From the NCBI RefSeq assembly GCF_907164915.1, contig NC_061862.1:128349641-128413640 (forward strand): DNA of 64,000 nt, in the 5' to 3' direction. The notes beneath the pieces were generated by a model. It saw nothing but the letters and a program-made list of their open reading frames with translations, was not told where the DNA came from and searched no databases. This DNA is from Impatiens glandulifera. Its lineage: Eukaryota; Streptophyta; Magnoliopsida; Ericales; Balsaminaceae. The translations under genes and the position numbers were made by a program. Shown here one piece after another: positions 1-10,418 of the stretch (positions are counted from its first letter, which is position 1; each line of letters starts with the position of its first letter).

Positions 1-640
1 TTTTTAATACTCAAGGAAAAAAATTAAAACCAATTTGAAATATACTAGTTTTGACTTTTCAGAGTTATCATACAGTTTTCTCTATTAGAAACTAAAAAAT
101 TTAAAAATTTTAATGTTGTAATGCAAAAGTGGAAAGATTTTGTTTTTTATTCGGTCTTGGTTACACTTTAGAAAAGACGCAGCGTTATGTCCCTGACCGT
201 CACGGTCTCTATTTTAAATTTTTTGTTATTCCTAGATATATATAACCTTTTATGTTTCCTTTTTTATTTGAAATCTATGCTGAAAGAGATCCACATCCTA
301 TCATGCATCTAGGTTAAAAACATGATCATTCATAACATGCACATTGGTTTAGATAATTCTCATTTTCATCATGTGTCTAGACTCAAATAATATTTGTGCC
401 TATGATGTTTTTGATAGATATCTTATCTTGAAATAACATAAATATATATATATATATATAAATAAATGATGTTTCAAATAAATTAAATTAAGTTAAATAT
501 AAAGAAGAACGAAATCATCAAATACAATGTTGATTCGAGACATGTACTTAGCACATTTCTTTTAAAACAATTCTACCATCTCTCCTTATGCTAGATCTTA
601 TCACAGATGGCTATCTCCTAGGGTACAACGAATTTAGTAG
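1..640. other. AT-rich spacer, no gene seen
   Basis: No reading frame or family motif was recognised. A short TA microsatellite lies near 444-463. The stretch may belong to the old copia relic that follows, but I cannot show that. Confidence 0.5.
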
Positions 641-1920
641 TAATTCTGGTATTGAATCACTACACAGCGAGCTTGACAAAGTACCTGAATCAATCACCGG
701 ATTTCAATAGAAATACGACGAGACGAGTCAAGAACTCAAAGAATACTCGATTGAATGAAAAACTCGAAGAACACTCAGATGAATGAACAACTCGAAGAAC
801 ACTCAATAAAACAAAAAAGAAACATTTCGAATTCTAGAGAGATTATGGAATGAGTAAAAAAGAGATATGAGATATTTTAGAGTTCCAACATGAAGGGGAT
901 ATTTATAGATGGAAATTAAACCATCACAATAAATTCATTTATCAATTCAATAACTTATAATTCATCCAACGACTGCAATTCCTAGACTCTTGATATTCCA
1001 AGACTTTTGGGATTCGATCTTATACACTGTCATTAAATTTCACTTAAGATTCACATTTGAATTTGGTATTAATTTATATTTATTTGGATTAAATTACATT
1101 TAATTTATTTATTCAAATTCTCATTTCTATTTAATTATTGTAATTAGTTTAAAAATCCATCAATCCCCACATTAATGGAAATTGAAAGATTAACCCGGTG
1201 AAATGTTCAATAGTTGAATCCTATAGAGGATACGTATGTGTAATCCTTTGAACATTCCCTTATGAAAGTATATAACTTTACTAGCCGATTAGTAGACTCG
1301 GTTTTTCTTGAACTATTATACCATTTGTGTAAACGATTATACACTTTCACATAGAATTCTTCATAGTACATGTCAAGCTCTCATGGTTGTGTCTGTTTTG
1401 GCCATGGAACACGCGCCTGATTCTTTGAGAGAGTCTAGAATTGCGTCGTGAAAATCCATCGAAGTAGCCCCATTTCTCCCTCAAATATGTGATCTCTTTA
1501 CTCATAAAGAATCATTAAAAATGATTTGCTTATACTCGTCAAAATATATATTGTTTCATTGTAGGATTAATCTTCAACAATAATCTTCCAAATCAGTACA
1601 ATTAGGTTATCCCATTGAACCTAGTTCTTGAGATGTCTAGTCTGCATAGGTTGGGTTTTCCTTCATACCAACTTATATTAGGCTCATGTCTTTAAAGACT
1701 TTTAAACTAACTGTCTATTCAACAGTTTGGTTAGTGGATCCACAATTTTATCTTTTACTAACATAGTCAAATGTGATAACTCTTAGAGAGTATAGTCTAA
1801 TGACATTATGTCTAAGACGTGTATGTCTAAGTTTGTCATTTACTCTAACTTTGTCTAATTTCATATCATTATCACAATAATTAGAAATATCCTTTTAGAC
1901 AATCTTAAAATATCTTCTAA
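641..1920 (-). mobile_element. Decayed Ty1/copia 3' end (RNase H tail plus LTR)
   Basis: Read on the minus strand, a degenerate RNase H C-terminus (about 1880 to 1715) is followed by a non-coding tail. A purine-rich tract near 1165-1175 looks like the polypurine tract, and AT-rich sequence to about 641 would be the 3' LTR. The tail near 1390-1410 has a 'ccatggccaaaacagacac' type block that I recall from the 3' regions of plant copia elements. The LTR ends are not exact because the partner LTR is absent. It is far more decayed than elements A-D and in the opposite orientation, so it is an older insertion. Confidence 0.6.
1715..1880 (-). pseudogene. Copia RNase H C-terminal relic
   Basis: The minus-strand translation gives a degraded version of the end of copia polyproteins. 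An 'RHTRLRHNVIR' segment matches the usual 'KHIRLRHN..R' block. It is followed by 'ITFDYV' and, after a frame change, by sequence encoding the 'DPLTK' motif (near 1730-1740). In a live element this domain removes template RNA during reverse transcription. Here it has stops and a frameshift and is non-functional. Neighbouring sequence upstream in the minus orientation (1900-2400) is too decayed to assign. Confidence 0.65.
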
Positions 1921-2821
1921 TAAGAATAGTCATTCATACATACTTATCATTTAAACAATCTTTTGTGAAAATATTGTTTACATGACTAGCTAGTAAACAA
2001 AATATCTTTGAACTATTATACCTTCTCGTAAACGATTACATATTTCACAAAAAATATATTTTTCGTTAGAAGATTTTCACCCATATAGTTACACTTTCAA
2101 GTGTAAACATATTCACTTGTAGACGTAAAGTCTTTCATATCACTTTATCATTTGATAATAACATGATACCTTGTTTAGTACAACTCACATCCTTAATGGA
2201 TTTAATCATTTTTATCATAATTTCTAACGATAAAAATATTGTATAGAGACACGTAATGAAATAACAACTTTCGTTTTCTTCATGATATACACAATTGTCA
2301 CATTTATTAACTTTTCAGTTAAAATCATTATTGTAACATTGTTATAAGTCATACAAAACTTTACAAGCTAAATTTTATTTATTAATTTATTTCATAAAAT
2401 ATATTTTGAAGATATTGATTTGTATGAAAATAATATTAAAGAAAAACGCGTCTATTAATTTTAAACCCTAAAAAAATCAAATTGAGCACCAACTAAGCAA
2501 ATATAATCAAGACATTTTCTTGTTATGTTAAGTTGCGCAACTTTATCTTCTATAAAGACCATATTTCTCTAACAATAGATTATCCTTTTATTTATTATAA
2601 CATACACAATAATATTTTGTGGTATTATCAATAAATTTGCCCCACATTCGTGTTGATACCTTTTAAAACACATTTATGTGAATCAAATCTAAAGTTTTTT
2701 TTAATCAAGAGATTACCACACAACTCATGTGTTATACTTATCATTAATTTAATAAGATAACTATTATTATGAATATTTAATTAACTAAATTATTCATATA
2801 TAAACCATTCTTCACACAATC
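1921..2821. other. AT-rich spacer up to element A
   Basis: No gene was recognised. It may contain further decayed polyprotein of the minus-strand copia relic. The last ~32 bp (about 2790-2821) match part of the 94-bp tandem unit found to the right of element A at 27067-27254. This shows that the two flanks were once adjacent. Confidence 0.5.
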
Positions 2822-2983
2822 TGTTGGGTCAAATTATTTTGACTAAGTGTTGAAATAATTTAACCATTGAGATTTTGATGATGAAATAACCTATGAGTTT
2901 TGATACAGGTGTATTGAAACAATATGTCATAAGACTTGGATCTAATGAGGGTCATTAGACCGATTTTGACATTCAATGCATAA

Positions 2984-3580
2984 AATTAGACGTACAGTCT
3001 AACTCATCGGAGTTAGACGTGTAGTCTAATAGACGTATAATTAGACGGATGGTCTAATAGATGCACGGAATTAGACGTACAGTCAAACTCATCGAAGTTA
3101 GATGTGTAGTCTAATGAACGTAAATAATTGGACGTAAGTTTAATGAATACACGGAATTAGACGTACAGTCTAACTCACCGGCGTTAGACGTGTAGTCTAA
3201 TATATTTATAATTAGACGGGTAGTCTAATTTATGCGGAATTAGACGTGCTGTCTAAATCAGTGGAGTTAGACGTGCAGTCTAATAGAAAGTGAAAGTTAG
3301 ACGTGCGTCTAACTCCTTCAGACAAGTCTGAGGTAGAACCGGAATTAGACGTGCAGTCCAACTCAGTGGAGTTAGACGTGCAGTCTAATGGTTATTGGAT
3401 AATTAGACGTGTAGTCTAATTAGTGAAAGTTAGACGTGCGTCTAACTCCTTCAGACAAGTCAGAGGTAGAACTGGAATTAGACGTGTAGTCTAACTCAGT
3501 GGAGTTAGACGTGCAGTCTAATGTTATTGTAATTAGACGTAATCTAATTCTATTAGACCAGGCAGTCTAATAGACGTTAT
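2984..3580 (+). repeat. Array of TTAGAC-N5-GTCTAA palindromes in LTR A1
   Basis: The units read TTAGACGTRCAGTCTAA, TTAGACGTGTAGTCTAA or TTAGACGTGCGTCTAA, spaced about 8-20 bp apart. Each is an inverted repeat with 6-7 bp arms, many with an ACGT core. A higher-order repeat of about 132 bp occurs twice here (from about 3294 and 3426), three times in LTR A2, and four times in each C LTR. The same palindrome is found upstream of the accessory ORF. Confidence 0.9.
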
Positions 3581-4365
3581 TATTTGAAGGAGATGTTTTA
3601 TTTCATTAGACTAATTTTCACAATCCGTCTAACTGAAATACGTCTAATGCTCAGTTTAAGCAGTACGCTTGAATCTAGCATTTCACCTACCCACGTGCTA
3701 TAGCTATTCCCTACTCCTGCTCCACTTTCTAGTGAAGATTAGTACAATAGCTATATGCATTCACGCAAGAGAATTTTCCTCACATTACTTGTTTTGCAGG
3801 TACATCCCTGATGGAATATTTGGCGCACTACCAATGATGTACGGCACGATCCTTGTGCTTAGAACCTCCTGTGTACAATGAAGACTTTCCAATGGAAGAG
3901 TGCCAAGTATCATTTTAAAGATTCGACCGTTAGCTCCTGATCAGTATGTAACAAATCTCAAGGACAACGGACAATTAGTCTCACGAACTTTGCCTAATGA
4001 ACAAGAAATCTGATTTTGCAGAGAGAGAAACTACTCAATCATCTTGCTTACTGAACTCATACTGTGAAGCTGCTTTCTGATTGTATTGTGTGTGAATCAA
4101 GAGAGAGCTAGAATCAAAACACCTTTAGTTGAGTTATATTCTTCATCTTGTAATTGAACAGAAAGTGTTCTGTTCAATAGTGAACTAAGTGTGTGTAAAT
4201 TATATTTGATTCGAATCATATTATAGTGAATCCTTCCGGTGGTTGGAAGAAGGGGTGACGTAAGAGTGTTTCTCCGAACATCCATAAACAAACTACTGTG
4301 TTCTTTATTTCTGTCATTTTTTTCATATTTCATCTTGTGCTTCAAACCCAAGTAAATAATTCCGC

Positions 4366-4382
4366 CTTGAATCCGTTTCAAG
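4366..4382 (+). promoter_or_regulatory. Conserved LTR hairpin CTTGAA-N5-TTCAAG (element A)
   Basis: The sequence is CTTGAATCCGTTTCAAG. It ends 126 bp before the LTR end. The equivalent hairpin in LTR A2 is 26141-26157, 127 bp from the end. The same arms with different loops occur at the same distance in the B, C and D LTRs. The function is unknown. Position in R/U5 is inferred from the LTR layout. Confidence 0.7.
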
Positions 4383-4510
4383 TATTTACACAAGTTTGCG
4401 TAGAATAGAAAGCAAATTAAATCCCTAATAGGATTTCTTTCAAACCGTTTTTCAAAGCCTCCATCCTTAGCTAGACCTCTGTCTCTATCGATAAAGCTGA
4501 TCCTAACAAT

Positions 4511-4522
4511 TGGTATCAGAGC
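4511..4522 (+). other. Primer binding site, initiator Met-tRNA (element A)
   Basis: TGGTATCAGAGC lies two bases after the 5' LTR. It is the usual plant copia site complementary to the 3' end of initiator methionine tRNA, where minus-strand synthesis starts. Confidence 0.95.
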
Positions 4523-4557
4523 CTTGTTTCTATTCTCAAGCATCAATAACCCGATGC

Positions 4558-5739
4558 ATGTCTATCATCAATGAAATTCCTCTTCTGTCAAGAGAAAACT
4601 ACGAATGTTGGATGATAAGAATACAATATCACTTGGCCGCTATTGACTATGATATGTGGAGCGTTATCACTGATGGCCCCATAAAGATTTCAAAGACAAG
4701 AAGTGAGTTGACTACTGAAGATAAGATGACCATCAACTTGGATAACGTTGCTAAGAATATTCTGTACCAGTCGCTCAACATGAATATGTTCTGTGAGATC
4801 AAGTTCTGTTCCACTGCTAAAGAGATCTTGGATAAGCTTAATCAGATCTACGGTGCAAACTCTCAAGCAAAGAAGAACCAGAAAGCGTTCATATGCTGCA
4901 AAACAAATCCAGTTGGGCTGACAGTGATTCAGAGGAACCTCCTACCGAAAAAGAGAATGAAGTTGTCACATGTTTGATGGCAGATGATCAATCAAAGGTA
5001 AATAATGTCTCTGCATCAGAATTCAAAAACGAGGAGTTAACTAATGCACTCAATGAAATGGCTATTGAGTACAAGAAGTTAGTTGACTTTTTTTTTATGA
5101 AATGAAAGTTAAATATGAATCAACTGTTCTTTCTTCAAACCAAGAACCTGAACCAATCGTTTTTTATGAAAACTTAACTGAGATCTCATCTGAGAATGAG
5201 ATACTCAAGGAACAGATTCAAACTCTTTTATCTGAAAACAAGAGATTAAACTATGTAGTTAGTGCATGGACAAGATCCGAAGATGCTGTCAAATATCAGA
5301 TCAGCATGTTGAAACCTGCTAGATCTAGATCCAGATTGGGATATGACAGCAATGACCCTAATTTGTCCTACAAAAAGTCAAACTCTCCAACTGACAAGTT
5401 TAAGCCTGTAACTTTGTCAAAGGAAGTATGACTGACATTGAATCTGATCCTATTCATGAAGAAGTTGCTTTCAAAAATGAAATAGTTTATGTTCCGTCGA
5501 CTATTTGATGGCTTAAGAATAAGCTAGAAAAAGCTAATAATTCTGGTAATTTAAAACCTGACTCTAAGTCAAGGAGTTTTAAAAGAAAATCTTCTTCAAA
5601 AGCTAAAGGATCAGTGGCTATCAGAAAGTCGTCTACTAAGTCAAAAACATACGCATTAATCACAACTCAAAATGGGAAATCCATCAGAATAACTCAAATA
5701 TGGATTCTTAAGGGACTGATTGACCGAGGTCCCAATTGA
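4558..5739 (+). pseudogene. Element A gag (capsid/nucleocapsid), deleted and frameshifted
   Basis: The ATG at 4558 follows the primer site and opens a UBN2/DUF4219-type copia gag N-terminus ('RENYECW' near residue 16, 'DMWSVITDGP'). After 'KAFI' the frame shifts. The normal middle of gag, including the CCHC zinc knuckle, is absent, and the sequence jumps to the acidic 'SDSEE' linker. A coiled-coil segment ('EILKEQIQTLLSENKRL', about 5194-5250) and the basic C-terminus follow, ending 'GLIDRGPN' at the TGA 5737-5739. Three frames are used. The second A gag (26334-27066) shares the same internal deletion, so the deletion predates the duplication. Confidence 0.8.
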
Positions 5740-5778
5740 AAGTGGGTACCAAAAGATTGTAAATGTTTATTTATGTAG

Positions 5779-7277
5779 GTACAAATAAACGAAGAACTGA
5801 AGGAATCTGTATGGTATCTTGATAGCGGATGTTCTAGGCATATGACAGGAAACAGACGGCTTCTCACTGATATATCAGATTGCTCTGGACCTAAGATCAC
5901 ATTTGGTGACAACAAGAAGGGTAAAACCATGGGTAAGGGTAAGATTATCCATGGTAACCTAACTATTAATGACGTGCTGCTTGTTGACAATCTGTGTTAT
6001 AATTTGATTAGCATTAGTCAATTATGTGACAACGGTTTGTCAGTAGATTTTCAAACTCATGTATGTCTAGTTAAAGACCAAGATGGAAAAATTTTATTGA
6101 TTGGAAGTAGAGTAGGAAACTCATACAAAATGAATTGGGAAAAAGAATCTTCTAATCCTATGTGCATGATTGCCAAGAATGACCAGAAATGGTTATGGCA
6201 TAAACGTTTGAACCATTTGAATTTTAAAACCATCAACAACATTTGTTCAAACAATTTAGTTATTGGTTTGTCCAAACTTCAGTTTTCAAAGGACAAGATA
6301 TACACTACTTGCCAGTTAGGCAAACAGGGCAGATCATCGTTCAAAAGCAAAGGGAAATCACAATCCAGCCGTATCCTAGAACTTTTACATATGGATCTTT
6401 TTGGTCCAATTCATGTAAAGAGTATAGGAGGAATGAGATTTGCCTTAATTGTTATTGATGATTTTTCTCATTTTACATGGGTTGCATTCTTACCATCAAA
6501 AGATAAAACTGCTGAAAACTTGATTAGGATATTTAAAGGGATTCAGAATAAAAAATCTTTAAATATTTCATGCTTTAGAAGTGATCAGGGAACTGTGTTC
6601 ACTAACAGATATCTATCATCCTATCTCGAGGAAACTGGAATTAGGCACGAGTTGTCTAGTGCCAGAACTCCAAAGCAAAACGGTATTGTTGAGAGAAGAG
6701 TGAGAACTCTGAAGGAAGCAGCGAGATCTATGCTTGCTGAATCAGAGGTACCTCAAAGGTTCTGGGAGGAAGCCATTAGTACTGCTTACTATACACAAAA
6801 CCGGTCAATAATCAACAAATGTTTTGATAAAACTCCCTATGAACTGTACTATGGGAGAATTCCCATAGTTTCTTATTTTAAGATATTTGGGTGTAAATGT
6901 TTTATCCATAACAATGGAAATGTTTATTTGACCGCTTTTGATGCTAAAGTAGATGAGGGATTCATGTTGGCATACTCATCAGTAAGCAAGGCTTACAGAG
7001 TATACAACAAAAGAACACAAATTGTTGAAGAATCTCTCTATATAGTTTTTGATGAGCCTGTTGAGAGAAAATCTAATGAACCCATTGATCTTACTGACAG
7101 ACTAAAAGTGACTAGTATTGAGTCTGTAAGTGAAGAAGAAGAAACTTTGGACAAGCGGATGGCTCTATCTGATCCAGTTGCTGATCTGGTTGAAATTCAA
7201 CCAGACGTGCAAACTCATGTTCAACAAAAAGTTGAGAGTTTGGATGTCGCAGTGTCACCAGTTCAGATGACCAATCC
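5779..7277 (+). pseudogene. Element A pol, 5' part: protease, GAG-pre-integrase, integrase
   Basis: One open frame runs from after a TAG at 5776-5778 to the element B insertion. The protease active site is DSG in 'WYLDSGCSRHMTG' (from 5812). The GAG-pre-integrase zinc motif keeps H-x4-H ('HKRLNH') but has lost the first Cys of CxxC ('IYTTCQLGKQ'). Integrase shows the D,D-35-E residues in 'HMDLFGPI', 'RSDQG' and 'KQNGIVERR'. The frame remains open into the junction at 7277. The other half of pol lies at 21006-22699, and the reading frame is continuous across the target duplication. The polyprotein was cut by the insertion and cannot be expressed whole. Confidence 0.9.
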
Positions 7278-7930
7278 TGTTACATAAAATTAAACCGGTT
7301 CACAGAACTTAACATAAATAAACTTTCCATGCAGGAACAAGGAACCGGACCGGTCAAACAAATGAACCGGTTAAGAGGATTAACCGGTCAAGATATTAAA
7401 CCCACCAGAAACATTCGAAACATAACCGCACAAAGAAAGGATCGGCCAAAGAAAAAAACTGGAAACACCAGATAGCCGATCAGCTTGAAGGCAAAGGAAT
7501 AACCGGAAGATGTCCGGTTAAACCAATTACACCGGAAGTCATTCGGTTAAGTCAAATGACCGACCAACACAAGAAGATACTTCGGGTATCTGTTGAGAAT
7601 GATACCAAAGGAATAGACTGAACATTGCCATATTCATACAAGTCTGAGGACAGTCTGGAGGCTGCAGAAAACCGTCCTATAGGATCTTTCCACTTTGGGA
7701 TAAATCAGAAAGGCAATCTTCCAAGTACAGACAACTGTCTAACAGACAGTCACCATATTGAGTAAAAGACAAACCTAGCAGGTTTGTCTTACACACCGGA
7801 AGAACAGACTGCCAACTCTGTAATGTTGACCGCCAGGTCTGAACAATTGACCGCCAGGTCTGTATCAATGAATCTCTGCTCAGCCAATCAAATTCAAGGA
7901 AGTGAAATATGACCGTTGGCATATTTCACC

Positions 7931-7938
7931 TATAAAAG
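7931..7938 (+). promoter_or_regulatory. TATA box of element B LTR promoter
   Basis: TATAAAAG lies about 650 bp into the 5' LTR and is conserved in the 3' LTR at 20363-20370. It is the probable core promoter for the genomic RNA, with the transcript start expected about 30 bp downstream. Confidence 0.7.
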
Positions 7939-8428
7939 GAGCAGCTGAAGAAGAGTAAATGTGGGACACATATTGGGATATACAGGAAACAAGCGAGATA
8001 GCGAGTATTTAATTTACAAGTGAAAATAGTGTATTCTATCTCTAGAAAGCATAAGTGCTAAGTTGAAGTGTATTTACAATTTCGGTGCAAATTGTACAAG
8101 TGTTATCGAGCAAGAAATAAGTCTCGATTGGATTGTATTTGTATTCCTTAGTGAGTATCCTTCTCGCGGTTTCGAGAAGAAGGGGTGACGTAGGAGTTTT
8201 ATCTCCGAACATCCATAAAATTTGTCTTGTTATTTATTGTCTGCTGGTTCTACTTTCTAACCGACCTGTACTAACTCACCTACACCACTCTAACCTACTT
8301 GACTCTATTCAAACCGAATCACCAGGTTATAAAAACCGACCCATCAATTCTCAAACCTACATCATCCAGAACCGACTCTGCCTATCATACAAGTGTGCTG
8401 CTTCAACCTGAAACAAACCTCTTTCGCG

Positions 8429-8445
8429 CTTGAATCTAGTTCAAG
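8429..8445 (+). promoter_or_regulatory. Conserved LTR hairpin (element B)
   Basis: The sequence is CTTGAATCTAGTTCAAG and ends 128 bp before the LTR end. The 3' LTR copy at 20861-20877 has one change (CTTGAACC) that weakens the stem slightly. The arms match those of elements A, C and D, but the loop differs. Confidence 0.7.
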
Positions 8446-8575
8446 GGTTTGTGACAGTTTGTGTATTATTGAAACCCCGGTGTTAATCTCTAACCGGATT
8501 AATCACCACCCTTTGAGAGAGACGCGCTAACCGGCCCAACCCCGGTCCTCCAGCCGCGACATAGATCCTAACAAT

Positions 8576-8587
8576 TGGTATCAGAGC
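8576..8587 (+). other. Primer binding site, initiator Met-tRNA (element B)
   Basis: TGGTATCAGAGC lies two bases after the 5' LTR, with the same spacing as in elements A, C and D. Confidence 0.95.
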
Positions 8588-8612
8588 AGTTAGTTTCAAT
8601 ATTCAAGCAAGC

Positions 8613-10418
8613 ATGTCATTCGATAGGCCACCAATGCTAGAAGGTGATGACTTTGCCAACTAGAAGGCACGTATGCACCTACACTTAATCACCTTGGATG
8701 ATGAGATGGAATCCATTCTGGCCGAAGGACCGATAATCATTGATAAGGACAGAAAGGAATGGACAGTTGAAGATAGGAGAAGAAACAACCTGGATAACAT
8801 GCTAGAAACCGGATCTCCAACAGTATGGACAGAAACACATACTGCAAGATTAGAGACTGCAAAACCGCAAAGGAAACATGGGACACGGTTATTCAGATCT
8901 TTGAGGGAAATGAAAGAACAAAGGAAAACAAGGTAATGGTAGCTACTCAGAAGTTTGAAAGCATCAAGATGAAACCGGGAGAAACAATGAAAGAGTACAG
9001 TGACCGGTTCACTGGTGTATTAGATGAGCTAACAACTCTTGGCAAGAGGTATGACAACAAGGAGGTCATCATGAAAGCTTTGAGATCTCTTCCAAGTGCG
9101 TGGGACATAAAGACAATGGTGATGAGGGAATCAAACTGCATAAGCAAGATGAAGCTACATGACGTATTCGAAGATCTTAAGGCATATGAGTTTAAAATGA
9201 GATCTAGAACTGAAGAAGAGGTTTCGGCCTCAACCTCAACCTCAACCAGAGCACTGATCACATCCACAGAACCGCTGCACCTGCACCGATCAGAACCGCC
9301 AAACAGTTCACCGAGGATTCCATGGCAATGCTTGCACAGAAGTTTGGGAGGTTCATGTAAAAAAGCCAACCGACAAACTACAACTATGGTGATAAATCCA
9401 ATGTAAGGTGTTATAACTGTAACTGTTTGGGACATTTTAAGTGGGAATGCAGAAAACCAAGGAGGGATAACCGGAAACCGGATAACCAAGATAACCGAAA
9501 TAACTATCAACAAACCGGTGAAGGAAGTGAGGTTCAGAAAGCACTGATAGCCGATGATGGAGGAAGCTTATGGGCTCACAGTGACAGTGATGATGAACTC
9601 ACATGTCTCATGGCAAATGAGGAACAGGTATTCGACTCTCCTTGTGAAGAATTTACTAAAGATGAGTTATATAATGCATTGAATGACATAGTAGAAGAGT
9701 ATAAGAACCTACTAGCCATGTTACCTAAGCAAATCAACCTTAGAACCGATCCTATAGTACCCATTCCGACAGAACAAGAAGTACCCGATCTAACCGAACC
9801 GGAGGTCATAGAACCTGATGAAATCCCTACATTAGAAACCGAGTTAGCACCTGAACCATCACTTAAAACCGAACAGTCTAGTGATCCAGCTAGAGAACTG
9901 ACCGAGGAAGAAAATGACCGACTCTAGTATAAAATGGCCGCATATAAGAGATCCAGTGACATGGTAAAGAAAATGTGTAGTCATTATAGACATCCTTTTT
10001 GCATGTTCGGATTAGGATACAAAAAGGATAGATCCAAAGACCAAAAACCCATAGAGAAAGTAAGGTTTACAAGGAGTAACATTCCCCTTATAAGATTCAT
10101 TAGAAGTTCCTTAACCGCTGAAGAGAAATTGACCGCATACTATACGGTAGAAAACTAAACTACAACTATGTTGGTCCAACCGACTTTGAGAAGTGGCTTG
10201 ACCCTAAGAAAAGGAAAGCCGACTTGCTCAAAAATAGGAGAACCAATCCTCAACCGCATAGGTCAAACCACAGATCACCCTCATTTAAAGCTTTTGTAGA
10301 AAAACCGAGATATCCAAAACCTAGTGCCAAAAGGACGGTTAAGACCTTAGCAAAGAAAGTTGTCCGGTTTGTCAAGGTCTGGATGCCGAAGGGACTAACC
10401 GCATGTGGACCCAAGTGA
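8613..10418 (+). pseudogene. Element B gag with CCHC zinc knuckle, frameshifted
   Basis: The ATG is at 8613. The N-terminus ('MLEGDDFAN') meets a TAG where a Trp is usual, then continues to about 8810 and shifts frame. Frames 8825-9406, 9427-10158 and 10224-10418 carry the rest. The capsid-like UBN2 region includes 'MVATQKFESIKMKPGETMKE' type sequence. The zinc knuckle C-x2-C-x4-H-x4-C ('CYNCNCLGHFKWEC', about 9415) is intact in residues. An acidic Glu/Pro-rich linker and a basic C-terminus ending 'GPK' at a TGA follow. In a live element this forms the particle and binds genomic RNA. At about 600 codons it is long for copia, as in Sireviruses. Confidence 0.85.

Larger units (their letters stand above)
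2822..4508 (+). repeat. Element A 5' LTR
   Basis: The 1,687-bp LTR is bounded by TGTTGGG and CTAACA and is followed by a tRNA primer site. It pairs with 24531-26284. It holds the palindromic array 2984-3580, a block at 4246-4288 (AGGGGTGACGTAAGAG then TCCGAACATCCATAAA) shared with the other LTR families, and the fixed hairpin 4366-4382. Short ORFs inside it have no family match. Confidence 0.9.
7278..8573 (+). repeat. Element B 5' LTR
   Basis: TGTTACAT...CCTAACA, 1,296 bp, followed by a primer site. It contains the palindrome AACCGGAAGATGTCCGGTT (7501-7519) and several AACCGGT sites within 7290-7560. A TATA box is at 7931 and the shared block AGGGGTGACGTAGGAG...TCCGAACATCCATAAA is at about 8180-8219. 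The hairpin is at 8429-8445. A 92-codon frame near 8133 is present in both LTRs but spans the conserved non-coding block and has no match I know. Confidence 0.95.

Noticed and set aside
2984..3580. CRISPR-like array
   Set aside because: Regular short repeats with palindromes, but spacers are themselves repeated, the sequence is in plant LTRs, and no cas genes exist.
3669..3881. 70-codon ORF in LTR A1 (and relatives at 25513 and 31977)
   Set aside because: Frame not conserved between the LTR copies. Ordinary LTR sequence.
4511..4522. tRNA gene
   Set aside because: Only the 12-base complement of initiator tRNA is present, as a primer site. No tRNA cloverleaf follows.
5740..5790. Short intron at the gag-pol boundary (pyrimidine tract then TTTGCAG or TTTGTAG)
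   Set aside because: The acceptor-like sequence is conserved in A-D, but the implied intron of about 45 bp is shorter than plant introns normally are, and no clear donor is fixed. Left as the stop-codon finding instead.
8133..8411. 92-codon ORF present in both element B LTRs
   Set aside because: Conserved only because the LTRs are copies. It covers the conserved non-coding TGACGTA block and has no recognised domain.
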